A DNA stretch of 64,000 nucleotides from Gordionus sp. m RMFG-2023 (taxonomy: Eukaryota; Nematomorpha; Gordioida; Chordodea; Parachordodidae): the NCBI RefSeq assembly GCF_954871325.1, contig NC_088777.1, positions 32,713,366 to 32,777,365 of the forward strand, written 5' to 3'. Shown piece by piece: positions 1-11,219 of the stretch. Under the pieces are notes generated by a model. It saw only the letters and a program-made list of their open reading frames with translations. It was not told the DNA's origin and searched no databases. The position numbers were made by a program, and so were the translations under genes. Position 1 is the stretch's first letter; every line of letters starts with the position of its first letter.

Positions 1-639
1 ATATGAAGAATTATAATTCTTCCATTGACGTGGAAAAGCTAATAAAATATTACAAATATTAATTTATTATTATTATAAAATTATATACAAAATAAAAGAA
101 TCATCAATAACCCAAACAATATAAATATTGGATCGGATTTTCTAAAATCGGCATAGCTTTACTTGTAAATAAGAATAAATGAGTGTTTCAATCAATAAAA
201 TAAAGAAAAATTTAAAATTGATTAATCATTCAATAACACATGCTCACTATATTAATTCATTTTTTAATTAATTTCTTGGTATTTTAAAAAAACTATAATA
301 AATTCTAATTATTCTTATAATAAATTCTAATTATTCTTATAATATCAAAGGTAAAAAAATTATTTAATTGAAGCGATAAATTTTATAAAAAACTAAATGA
401 AAATAATTAATAATGTCTTATAAGGATATTTTTGGTTTTAAAACTAAATCAATAATTTTTTCAAAAATTAACCAGTTACTTTCTACATCAAAATAGGGTT
501 TTTGGAACAAAAAATGATTATACCATATTTTTACTAAATTTTATATAGAATTTTACATGAATAAATAGTCCTGAAATACTAGGTTAATTTAAATTATAAT
601 TATTTGTTTTAAGTTATGATAAAATATATAATATGTAGA
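1..639. other. AT-rich non-coding start of window
   Basis: No coding signal is seen. A 22-bp unit is repeated in direct tandem near 298-341. Otherwise it is low-complexity AT-rich sequence. Confidence 0.5.
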
Positions 640-735
640 GCGAGCAAAATCAGATTAGTGATATCGGTTATTTGGCCGATATCAATATAATATCTGCAAT
701 ATCGTATCGGATTAACCCCCTAATCGGTACACCTG
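640..735. repeat. hAT-like MITE terminus (CAGGTGTACC type)
   Basis: The segment is richer in GC than its surroundings and contains repeated ATCGG/CCGAT words (GATATCGG, GGCCGATATC). It ends in GGTACACCTG, the reverse complement of a CAGGTGTACC terminus typical of hAT-type non-autonomous elements. The opposite terminus and a target duplication were not found, so this is probably a truncated copy. Confidence 0.35.
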
Positions 736-801
736 TAATTATTAGATATTCGGTGATATTTTTATAAATTAATTTGTTTTATCATATAGAATTTCAATAA
801 A

Positions 802-3088
802 ATGAACAAAAATCTTATTCGAAAAACTAGATGCTGTAACCCTTTTAAAATACTAAAACATAATAATGTAACTACAAATCTTAGAAATGTACAATCTTGG
901 ATGTCACTTCACTCAGATGATAAGATATGTGATAATGTCGAAGAAAACTCGGAACAGCTAGTAAGTCAAATGACGCATTTAAAGACCCTGATATTCATCA
1001 TATCGAAGAGAACCTGGCTTATGAATCAATTAATACATCATTGATAGAAATTGGAGAATCTCCAATAAAAAAGAAAAGGTTGAGAGAAAAAAGATATCCA
1101 ATTAAAAAAATTACCAAAATAAAAAAGGCTATAGAAACTCATTTAGATATAAATACGATTGAGCCAGCTACTATCGATAAAGATGATGGTATTCTAAGCA
1201 ATATTAAAAAAAAATTTTCACTCTTATCTAAAACTGATAAATATAAAATTTTGACGATATTACCAAAGAATTGGACAGTGTCCAAAATAATGAATGAATT
1301 TAATACAACAAAATACATGGCAAGACAAGCTAAATTATTGATAGCGGAAAAGGGATTTTTATCAACCCCTAACCCCAAGCCTGGAAATACTATAGACGAA
1401 TGTACAGTTAAAATTGTACAAGAATTTTATTGTACGGACGAAATAAGCAGAATCATGCCAGGCAAGAAAGATTGCCTTTCAATTTTGACCGAAGACGGAA
1501 AAAAGAATACAATACAAAAGAGATTAATTTTAGATAATTTGAAAGAAATTTATATATTTTTTAAAGAAATGAGGCCTGATGTTAAAATCGGTTTTTCGAA
1601 ATTGCAAGCATTCGCCCAAAAAATTGTATACTCGTAGGAGGTAGTGGTACACATAATGTTTGTGTTTGCAGCTACCACCAAAATTTTAAATTAATGATCA
1701 TTGGATCAAATTTACCCAGTAACCAAAGATGATATGTTGCCCATTAAAACATATAAACATATTTTACCCTTAATAATTTGTAATCCGCCTCAACCATCCT
1801 GTTATTTGGGCAAATGTGATAATTGTCCAGGGTCAACAAATTTACGCCACCAAATAGAAATATTGTTTCGTTCTAAGGACATCGAATTTATAACATACAA
1901 ATAATGGCTATCCGTAGATAGAACCACTCTTGAAACAATAACCAAGCCAGTAGATGAATTTATCAATGCCTTTTTTGAAAAAATGGAATCTTTATTACCC
2001 CATTCTTTTATTTCAACGTAACAATCATTGTATCAAAAAAATCTAAAATTGAACTTAGACAAAGGCCAATATTTAATTTTATGTGATTTTTCAGAAAACT
2101 ATAGCTTTATACTTCAGGATGAAGTACAAAGTTATCATTGGAATAGAGCTCAATCCACTGTTCACCCTTTTGTTATATATTATAAAGATAATTTAGCCAA
2201 TATTTGTTGCCTAAATTATGTAATGATATCCGAATCTTTGCAACACAATACAATAGCAGTACATTATTTCCAAAAAACATTGGTAAATTTTTTAATTAAT
2301 AAAATTTGTATGCCAAATAAAATTTTTTATTTTTCCGATGGATCTGCTGCACAGTATAAAAATCGTAAAAATTTTATTAATATTTGCCATCATGAGATGG
2401 ATTTCGGGATACAGGCGGAATGACATTTTTCTGCTACAGCACATGGGAAAAGTGTTTGTGATGGGATTGGTGGCACTGTTAAAAGATTAGCCGCTAGAGC
2501 TAGTTTACAAAGACCTTACTCAAAGCAAATAATCACATCATATGAATTGTACGAGTTCGCTAAAGAAAATATTAATGGCATATATTTTGAATATATGACC
2601 CAAGAAAATTATGATCACGAAGAAATATTACTCAGGGAAAGGTTTTCAAAAACGAGACCTATACCTGGAACACAGAAAATTCACACGGTGATTCCCACAG
2701 GTCTACATCAATTTAAGAGTAAAATGTATTCCAATTCAATAGAAATAATATAGAATATTTATCATATAATGATGAAAGTATCATTTTTGGAGAGATATCA
2801 GGGTATATAACATGTTTTTATGATTCTAATTGGTGGTTAGCCTTAGTTTTAGGGAAAAATCAAAAGGAGGAAGAAATATATATAAAGTTTTTACACCCAT
2901 CCGGACCTTCTAATTCCTTTACATTTCCAAGTATAGACGACACTCTCTACTTGCCAAAATGTCATATCTTAACATTAGTTTCACCGTTAACTGCTACTGG
3001 CCGTAGTTACACATTGTCGTCACAAGAAAGTAAATGCGCTACCGAAAAATTAGAATCTTTTAAAAGTGAGTTATATATTAGATTTTAA
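802..3088 (+). pseudogene. Decayed transposase-like gene of a widespread invertebrate family
   Basis: Successive pieces in three frames follow the order of one long protein. The N-terminus has CCNPF and a KICD segment like a zinc-binding start. A Lys-rich region follows, then CDNCPG near 1820. The core has CDFSENYSF near 2080, HPFVIYYKDN near 2165 and YFSDGSAAQYKNRKNF near 2325. GGTVKRLAARAS lies near 2475. The C-terminal part has YDSNWWLALVLG near 2820 and FLHPSGPSNSFTFPS near 2890. I know this protein as an unnamed multi-copy family in cnidarians, aphids and other invertebrates; a DDE-type transposase (the Asp of CDFSEN and of FSDG) is likely but is inference. The copy is dead: frame changes near 960 and 1640, stops near 1693, 1902, 2020 and 2752, and a TGA at 2421 where the family has Trp. 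No ATG context or promoter was identified. It may carry its own 3' terminus near 3925. Confidence 0.7.
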
Positions 3089-3769
3089 AATTTATATTAT
3101 ATCAATTATTTTTAATATTTAGGGCGCCATATATGAAATGCTAAAGATTCTGATTCATATATTCAAGAAGTATAAATTTGGTTGAATATATTTTATTAAT
3201 ATTAATATATGTTATATTAGCAAAAAATTTTATAAAAAATTATAAATAAAGTAATAAATTGAATTTCTTTTATCGATAGGCAATTTCTATAATTGAATGA
3301 AAGCCCCATTTATTGTTATTTTCACTTACAAGATAAATACTCCTTTAAATTATATCAAATAGTCTAAGAAAAACCATTAAAAACTGATTTAAATATAAAT
3401 TTATGCAAAGACGCCCCCTTTCGGGAAAATATTTATACACTTTTCTAAACATTTTTATCGATTTTGAGAATGAAGATGGCCTCGTCCCAGACCAATTTTT
3501 TTTTATAAATATAAAGGAAGAGTTCAGTGTTGTCTACTAAATTTTTTAAAAAAATTGAAGGTCGTATAATTTCTAAAAAATTGTTTTTAGTCCTTATATA
3601 TTTAATAAAATGGCCGGAAATTGAAAAAAAAAATTTTTTTTTTATCTAAAAGTAGAATCTTTGTAAGTAATTTTGATATTAAATTTGTTATTTACAATTA
3701 GATAGTTTTTAAGATATGCTTAATTGAATGAAGGCAGATAATGGTAAAAATACGACATTTTTGCCACTT
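3089..3769. other. Non-coding sequence after the decayed gene
   Basis: AT-rich with homopolymer runs. It may be the 3' non-coding part of the same element, since it leads into the terminal repeat at 3770-3926. Confidence 0.35.
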
Positions 3770-3926
3770 TGAACCCTAATATCTCCAAAAATATAAATGT
3801 TACGAGGCTAAAATTTTGGCTAATTCTTAGTTACATTGACCTTTCTTTGCTTACCAAATTTTAAAAAAATCGAAGGGGGTCGGCCGAAAATCTCATTTTT
3901 TTTGCTCATTTGACATGGAATGACCC
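3770..3926 (+). repeat. Dispersed element terminus ending TGACATGGAATGACC
   Basis: The block GGTCGGCCGAAAATCT, then a T-run, GCTCATTTGACATGGAATGACC, recurs almost identically at 52600-52658. It occurs in inverse orientation at 24604 (GGGTCACTCCATGTCAAAT). Repeated sharp endings at the same base indicate a transposon terminus with TIR GGGTCATTCCATGTCAAAT. Lying 0.8 kb behind the decayed transposase-like gene, it may be that element's right end; this is inference. Confidence 0.55.
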
Positions 3927-3962
3927 TCCTATCTTATAATAAATAAACATTATTTACAATTT

Positions 3963-4233
3963 GGATCCTGGCTTATCCACGAGTGGTACCCGTCATCCCA
4001 CTCAAATTAAACGGGACCCTGACAGTAGGCTAAATTACTGTTAACTTTGTGGATCCTGGCTTATCCACGAGTGGTACCTGTCATCCCACTCAAATTAAAC
4101 AGGACCCAGACAGTAGGGTAAATTTTCTGCCAAACAGTGAATGCAAATTCACTGCACTGGAGACGCCCTCTATGGGGTGGTGGAGTGCCCACTTAATTGT
4201 GGGATGTCTCCCCAGTGTATAATATGATATGAT
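3963..4233 (+). repeat. SINE-like dispersed repeat, copy 1, with 88-bp head duplication
   Basis: The head unit beginning GGATCCTGGCTTATCCAC occurs twice in tandem at an 88-bp interval (3963 and 4051). It is followed by a GC-richer body containing a hairpin (CACTGGAGAC paired with GTCTCCCCAGTG) and an AT-rich tail. The body matches 6062-6238. Size and tail resemble a SINE or short non-autonomous element. I could not find a convincing pol III box B, so class is unresolved. Confidence 0.5.
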
Positions 4234-5199
4234 TATTATTTATTAATTCATTATTCTTGAAAAGAAGAATAGAATTTGAATTCCCTTTTTGTATATTTGT
4301 TTTCATGAAAATGTGGTGTATTACAATAAATGGATCAAAAAAGTCGTTGGTTTTTTAATGAAGCGATAAAATTTATGTGGAGAAACTTATTTATATATAT
4401 ATATTACATAAATCACATATCACTATCCATGATACAATGTTTCTTCCTACCTCAAGCCAACTTTATATTTCATTTAATCATATCTTTTATTTATAGATTT
4501 CCTTAGCTATCTTACATATTTTCTTCACCATTACTAATAATTTTTTTACAAGACACTCAATCAAATACTAATTTGGATCACTATATATCACTATTTTTTT
4601 TATCTTCTCTACAATCCTCATCAAATTCGCAATTTTCTTGACAGAATTTATAGTCATAATCTGTATATAATTTTTTCATAAATAATAATTTAAGAAGATT
4701 ACAAAGTAACATTTTATATATATTCCTTAAACATTTTTAAATCACTATCAATAATTCAGCATTATTTTATATTTCCTTAACAAATTTACTTATCACTCAT
4801 TTCATATAAATACATTTTTTTCCTATCTAAATTTTAACAACTATTTCTCATAACTTAACTCAAACACTATAAATAATTTTCTTTTTTTATCTTTATAATA
4901 TAATAATCTATATAATTTTTTCCCCCTAACCTTACTTAATGAATCTTTTTTTTTCATTATTCTTAAAAAACAATTTTAACTTTAACAATATAAAATTCTA
5001 CATGAATATTACTTTTTTTTCCTTTTTTTCTAACAAATATCAAATCGTCTGCTCTTCCTTTTCTTCTTCTTAACAAATACCAAATCTTAAATTTATTTAT
5101 TTTCTTCTAAACATGCCTTTAAATAAAAAAAATTAAAGTTTAAATAATCATACTCTTTCCTTTCATACCCAATATACAAATACCCAATATCATTCTAAG
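4234..5199. other. AT-rich non-coding, pyrimidine-biased
   Basis: Long T- and CT-rich stretch with no open frame and no recognisable element. Confidence 0.5.
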
Positions 5200-5357
5200 G
5201 AATCCCGGAAAAAAATCCCGGAAAATAAATCCCCGGAAAAAAATCCCCAGGAAAATAATTCCCCGGAAAAAAAATACCCGGAAAATAATTCCCCAGATAA
5301 ATAATTCTCCGGAAAAAAAATTCCCCTGGAAAATAATTCCCCGGAAAAAATTTCCCC
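5200..5357. repeat. GGAAAATAATTCCCC minisatellite
   Basis: Roughly nine degenerate units of 15-18 bp, each an A-rich core bounded by CCCCGG or CCCAG. A related short array lies at 46895-46998. The minus-strand open frame across it reads FPGNYFPG-type repeats, but this is what the repeat forces in that frame and is not evidence for a protein. Confidence 0.8.
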
Positions 5358-6061
5358 ACTATACATTGAATTGCTAATGCATTGCTAAAAGGCAATCAAT
5401 CATTATCAATTATAAATCAATCAAAAATTTATTACGCATATTTTTTTAATGATAATTTTTTAAACTTTTTTTAAAATATATTTAAATCATTTTTTTATTA
5501 TAAATGAAGAATACTGATTAAATGATATAGTATATAATTTTATTTTTATTTAATATTATTAATAAGAAATTTATTTTTCTAGCTTATTAAAACAAATATA
5601 CATTTTATTTAATTTTAAAAATTAACAAATATATATCCGTAAGAGGGCGTTATATGTTTGAATATGTATCATTTTAGGAAACCGGAATGATGATTGGATA
5701 GCACTTTTTTTATATTTGGGTATATATATACATATGAAAAACCTAAAAATTAAAAATTTTTTTTAGGTTTCTTTGATGTTTAATGAGTAGGTTTAGAATA
5801 GTAAAACAATGGAAATTTTTTAAAGTAAATATTGCTGGCGTTATTTATCAAAATCTCTTCATTTTTGTTTTATACGTGTATATTTACGTGCTAAGCATTA
5901 TTCTAAAATATTTTGAAAATAATTTGATTTGACCGATTGCCGAGCTCAAAACCGACCACTCACTAAATATTCGATTGACCAAATTTATTAGGAATATAAT
6001 TTGAAAAATGTTGATTTTCGTTTTATATATATTAAACTTATTTTATTTTTTTTAAACCCTT
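5358..6061. other. AT-rich non-coding
   Basis: No coding or repeat structure recognised apart from short homopolymers. Confidence 0.45.
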
Positions 6062-6238
6062 ATCTAAAAGAGGTACCGTAAGTTCTCTTAAATTAAACGG
6101 ACCCTGACAATAAAATAAATTACTGCCAAACAGTGAATGCAAATTCACTGCACTGAAAACGCCCTCTATAGGGTGGTGGAGTGCCCACTTAATTGTGGGA
6201 TGTCTTTCCAGTGTATGATATGATACGACTATTATTTA
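6062..6238 (+). repeat. SINE-like dispersed repeat, copy 2
   Basis: Matches the body of 3963-4233, including CCAAACAGTGAATGCAAATT and the GGGTGGTGGAGTGCCCAC segment and tail, in the same orientation. The head is shorter and diverged, and there is only one head unit. Confidence 0.55.
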
Positions 6239-7136
6239 TTTCTCTAAACTTTAAAATCAATTTTAAGGTATATGATATACGATTTATAATGAATTATTAA
6301 AATAATTTTACAATATCCACAAAGCAATGAGATTGGTAAGGAAATCTTATTTTCATAAAATTTGTATTGAAATAAAAAATTAGAAAAAGAAAAGACATAA
6401 GTCATTTATAAAATGTACAAAAAATATATAAGGTAGTGGAAAACATACACAAAATGGTAAATATTTATTTTTAATAAAGCTTTTTGTATTTTAAACGATT
6501 AATGTGAGCAAGATAATGATCACATTTAATTAATAAACCCACTTCAATGGTTAAATCTAACAGATACTTAGGCCTGCTGAGGCATGAAGTAGCCAGTAAG
6601 TTTCTAATAGTTCTTACAAAACTACGCGGGCTAAGGCCTGATTCCATATTCGTGGACAGAGTTGGCTGTTAGCTTGGGGCCCTGTAAAAGATAAATGTTT
6701 GACTATATAAATAAGAGAAGATACTAATCTTTATATATAAGAATATTCCTAACATATTAATTAAACATGCTTACTATCTTGCACATTAAATTATACCTAA
6801 TACACTGTTTATTTTTACATTTTTTTAAAATTTCATTATGTAAATTTTATATTTTCCCAACCATCTTAGATATTTTTTTAACATTCTATATATTTTTTTG
6901 TAATTTTAGATAAAATAATATTTTATATATATTTTTTATAGCAGAACCCATTTGGAACACTATTTTTGTTTAAAAAATGTTAATGCAGTTCATGTAAAAA
7001 ATATAATTAATTATTTTTTTCCTATTAAATTAACGCTATTGCCTTATAAATGGGGCTTGATAATTTTTCCGCAGATAACTGATTCGTAATTATAAATGTA
7101 ATTTAACATTATACTATAATAAAACCTTATTAAAAT
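6239..7136. other. Non-coding; unexplained complex block at 6530-6685
   Basis: Mostly AT-rich. Between 6530 and 6685 base composition rises (words such as GGCCTGCTGAGGCATG and GCTTGGGGCCCTG) without an open frame or recognised repeat. Confidence 0.35.
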
Positions 7137-7430
7137 TGCGATGTGCGTAATCGGCTAATTTTGGCCGACCCCTTAATCTAAAATTGGGCACCGACTAAGG
7201 AGCTATCAGTTGTCAGCAAAATATATGATAATTCTAGCCTTAATTTAATATAAAGATAATTTTAACAAATAAATAATAATTGAGGATGGGCTTTATTACT
7301 TAACGCCGGACGATTAGTCAACAATTCATAATTTATGACTAATAATTTTAAGATTTTAGCCTAATTAAGAGCTATTTAGGCTAAGCTTAATTAGGCTTAG
7401 GCGAGATTTTTAGCCGATTACACTGTAATA
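7137..7430. repeat. Possible hAT-type MITE with GTAATCGGCTAA termini
   Basis: Left GTAATCGGCTAATTTTGGCC is mirrored at the right by TTTTTAGCCGATTACACTG, giving an inverted pair about 290 bp apart. The interior is rich in AGGCTTAG/CCTAAT words, as in subterminal repeats. No clear 8-bp target duplication was found. Confidence 0.4.
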
Positions 7431-8810
7431 GCAGATTAGAGTAACTCTTGTAAAGAAGAAAAATGTATATGAATTTGAAAAAACATAAAAAGATATATAT
7501 ACTAATCATTTTATTTTACGTTACCATACACATGCTCACATAAACATTTATAATAACATAAATAAAATTATACTATGACGTCTCCCTAGCCCGGCTTTCG
7601 GCCGGGAAGAGTGTAGCATGGGAATCAAAATGGAACGGAATCAGAGATAGCCATGAATCACAAATAGTGGTGATTAACAAATAGCGATGAATCAGAAAGC
7701 ATGAGATATCAAAGTTTTATAAAAATTTAAAAAAACTATATAGGTATGGGTAAGATTAGGTAAATTAAAAAATAAGTTAATGTATCGCCATAGTATAAAT
7801 AAGTGTTTATCATTAGCTTATTTATTGAGCAAGAACAATGATAAATTAAAATTTTAGAAATATTTACTAATATTATTCAAAATAGTAAGTATATTGTGAA
7901 TAAAGACAAATATTGTTTGTTCTGAGAACCAATTCTCAAGTTAATTTTATAAGGTAGGGTTAAGACAAAATACTATTCGGAGAGACCAATTGGCAAACTT
8001 TTAAAAAAAATAGGATCCTTGTGATTAGATATAGAATAATTTAAATAATATAAATATCGTACTTGTATAGTTTTTTGGGAATAAATGTAAAATCCTATTT
8101 AAATCATAAAAATAGAAAAACGTATCATCTTTTTTTATTATGTTATACAAAAAAATTAGCAGGAAAAAAGAAGTATAGTTAAAAAAGATAGGATCCTTAA
8201 GAATAAATATGTAATTTTAATGATAAAAATAGATTGTAATATATCGTCTTTTCGAAATTGATATAAAATCCTATATAATATTATTTAAATAATAAAAATA
8301 ATGTACTATGACAAAATATTCATCAGAGCTAAAAGGGCATATTGTTCGGCTCGACAAAATAGATAGTTTTAAAAATAAGTAGGATGCTTAAAATAGATAT
8401 ATAAATTTATTTAAAATATATAAAAAATCATACTAAATATTGTTCTTTCGTATTTATTCGTATAAACCTTGATTCAGATGTAACCCCATGATATACCACA
8501 TTGATTGTAGTTTTTGTTTTATCATTGGTCATAATCTGTTGTTTAGGAGGAGAACAAATTCGAGACATAGCCACATATTCTGTCCATGTGAAAATACAGG
8601 ATGATGTAAATAGATGCTTACTTTATTCAACGTTTATCTCTGAGTTATATTAATTGTCATGACAACAGCAGGTCTCACGAGAAATTGGCGGCGCTTCAAG
8701 GAAAATGGTAAGCTAGAAAGCATCAGTTGGAATTAAACTTATTCTAGGAATGAAAACTTTAATGCTGAGAAAGCTACCAGAAACAAATTCCGCTTCAAAC
8801 AATATTCTAA
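7431..8810. other. Non-coding; mixed-composition tract 8450-8760
   Basis: A GC hairpin (CCCGGCTTTCGGCCGGG) occurs at about 7591. The tract 8450-8760 has more even composition, but no frame stays open and I recognise no family. Confidence 0.35.
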
Positions 8811-9175
8811 TTAAAATTATGTCCCATTAGAAGTGAATTTACTTGAATACTGTTGAGTTGAATTTAAAATAGAATGATTTAAAGAAAATATTTATTTTTA
8901 TTTTTTGATATCTAAAATACATATATATAATTTGTTTCAATATAATATAATTTACTTTCACACTATTATTAAAATTTCATGTGACCCAATATGAATACTG
9001 TTGTGTTGATTGAATTTAGAATAGAATGATTTGAAGAAAATATTTATTTCTTTACTATTTTAATTTGAAATTGATAAATAAATAATAAGAATAAATAAAT
9101 ACGTAACGATGACATCACGTCACGAATGACTTATCGAGGACATCGGAAAATTATAATATAGATAATATAAAAATT
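8811..9175. repeat. Duplicated segment with dispersed ACGTCAC-GGACATCGG tail
   Basis: A segment around GAATACTGTTG and ATAGAATGATTT is repeated at about 8850 and 8990. The tail from about 9095 (AATAAATACGTA, GATGACATCACGTCAC, GGACATCGGAAAAT, TATAATATAGATA) recurs at 11095-11195. A shared sharp tail suggests the 3' end of a dispersed element of unknown class. Confidence 0.45.
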
Positions 9176-9379
9176 GAAGTGGAAAATTAAAAAGAAAAAA
9201 TTATATAAATATAAAATTTTATTTTAAAATTTATATCTTTGAAATAGTCTATAATATGAAATTAAGTAACATTGTAATAATTCTTCTAATTTGCATAAGA
9301 AAATATTTATATAAAAATATTAATTTGAATATCACCACATTACCACTTAAATTAGACCAACTATTGTGCAAATGACCAA

Positions 9380-10400
9380 ATTTCCCTTCTATTTCTGCTT
9401 TACTGATCTTACATTTCCACAAAAGTTAATCTTCTCTTAGTCCTTATCGGATGACTCGTTTTAATGATATCTTGAGTTAATCTTTTATATTTTCTACGTT
9501 CTAACAAAGGCTGTCTCTTGCCTAGTGTTCTTAGTTTCTAACGACTGCTTATGTCAGATTACCGCTTTATTGCCTTTACAAATTTTATTTCTTCTAATAA
9601 CAGCTTTGACATTTATTCTATCTTCTGTTGCTTGTCAATCCCTGGTAAACGATTAACTCTTTATCTCTGTAAGCGATTGACGATAACTTATTCCTATAAA
9701 CGCTTGCTTCTCAACAATCCATGATTGTTAATCAACGATTATTGATTGATTCTAGTCTTTCGACCTTTGTTACTTCTTACGTCCGCCTAAAATTCTCTTG
9801 ATAAATTATTCTAGTTAGTAGCTTATTTCTAAAGATCTCTTGAATGATTAGCTTAATCTCTGTAACAACTTGATTATAACTTAAAATTGAATAACGATTG
9901 CTTCTAAACGATTATCGATTACTTCTAGTCTCTTTTCAACCTTATTTTTTCTATCAACATCATGAAATTCTTTTGATAAATTTTCCTAGTTACAGTTCTT
10001 GTCTCTAATAATATCTTATAATTGATTAACGCGTTATTGTCAATTAATTCTAGTCTCTTTTTTGTTTCTTCTAATACCAGCGTGAAATTCCTGATAATTT
10101 ATCCTAGCTTGTCGTTTGCTTAAACATTCTCCTGTAAAAGTTAGCGCTTTATTTCCTTAAGCTATTGACAATAATTGGTGAGCGATTAACGATTGTTTTC
10201 ATTAATTCTTGTGCTTATAACTAATGATCGACGACTTCCATATCTTATACGACAATTTGCTTTTGCCGATATATCGATTTTATTATTTGTTTATCCTAAC
10301 TTGATTTTAGTCTTTGGTCTTGATGCCTAAGTCATTTCCTCAATTTCTACCTAAAATATTCTATTAAACTCTTTATAACTTCCGAAATATTTTATCCCTT
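9380..10400. repeat. Degenerate CT-rich tandem repeat region
   Basis: Words such as CGATTAACGATT, TTCTAGTCTCTTTT, CTTGATAAATTATCCTAG and TCTCTTGAATGATTAGC recur in similar order at roughly 130-170-bp intervals with heavy divergence. No frame is open. I read it as an old satellite; the period is estimated by eye. Confidence 0.4.
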
Positions 10401-11094
10401 TTTCTTACATTCATTCTTAAATTTAAAATAGATAGTTCATTATACAAATAAACAGAGTTGTTAAAGTATCTAGATATAAAAATGTGGTATCTGTATCTAT
10501 ATAGATTTTTTGTTAAAGTATCTGTATATAGATATTATTTTAAAGGTATTTGTATCTATTTTAAGATACTTTTAAGATATATTTTGATATACTTTTATTT
10601 AACGCTTTTTTATATCATAAACAAAAATACTTGAATGCATAATTTATTTTATATCTTATGTGCATATAATTTAAATTTATATATTAAAAAACATTAAAAC
10701 TACTATAATAAAAAATTATATATATAAGCATTATGTCCGAGTTTATCAATAAACCAGACAAATTTTGATATTACAATCCATCTCAAGGAATCTGCCATTT
10801 TTACTTTCAGTGAAATTGGTTAATTTTATTTAAACAAGTTGAGTATCTTGTAGAGATTTCATTAATGTGTGATTGATAATATGAGATGAAAATTGATAAG
10901 GTAATCTAAAAAATAAAGAAAGGATTAAATGAAATAAAAAGTTTCATTCATATTTACAAAGTTGAGGGAATATTGTTTTTATCAATTCAAAGACGATTTT
11001 TCAAATCTCTCAATCCATGTTAGGTATGTGTACACCATCAATTCTCGAAATTCTATTCATCTGTTTGTAAAAATAAATAAATAAAATCAACGAA

Positions 11095-11195
11095 TAAAAA
11101 AAATAAAAATAAATACGTACCGATGATGACGTAGCGATGACATGACGTCACAATGACGTAGTGAGGACATCGGAAAATAATAATATAGATATACT
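11095..11195 (+). repeat. Copy of the dispersed ACGTCAC-GGACATCGG tail
   Basis: Matches 9095-9175 (AAATACGTA, GATGACATGACGTCAC, GTGAGGACATCGGAAAAT, TATAATATAGATA). It lies inside the hAT element starting at 10453 and probably marks another insertion. Confidence 0.5.
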
Positions 11196-11219
11196 AATTT
11201 TAAAAATTTATTTTAGATT

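Noticed and set aside
3963-4233. tRNA-derived SINE with clear A and B boxes
   Set aside because: No convincing box B (GGTTCGAATCC-like) was found; kept only as SINE-like repeat.
5195-5395. Minus-strand frame with FPGNYFPG repeats as a secreted repeat protein
   Set aside because: Produced by the minisatellite; no signal peptide, no flanking coding sequence, and units vary in length.
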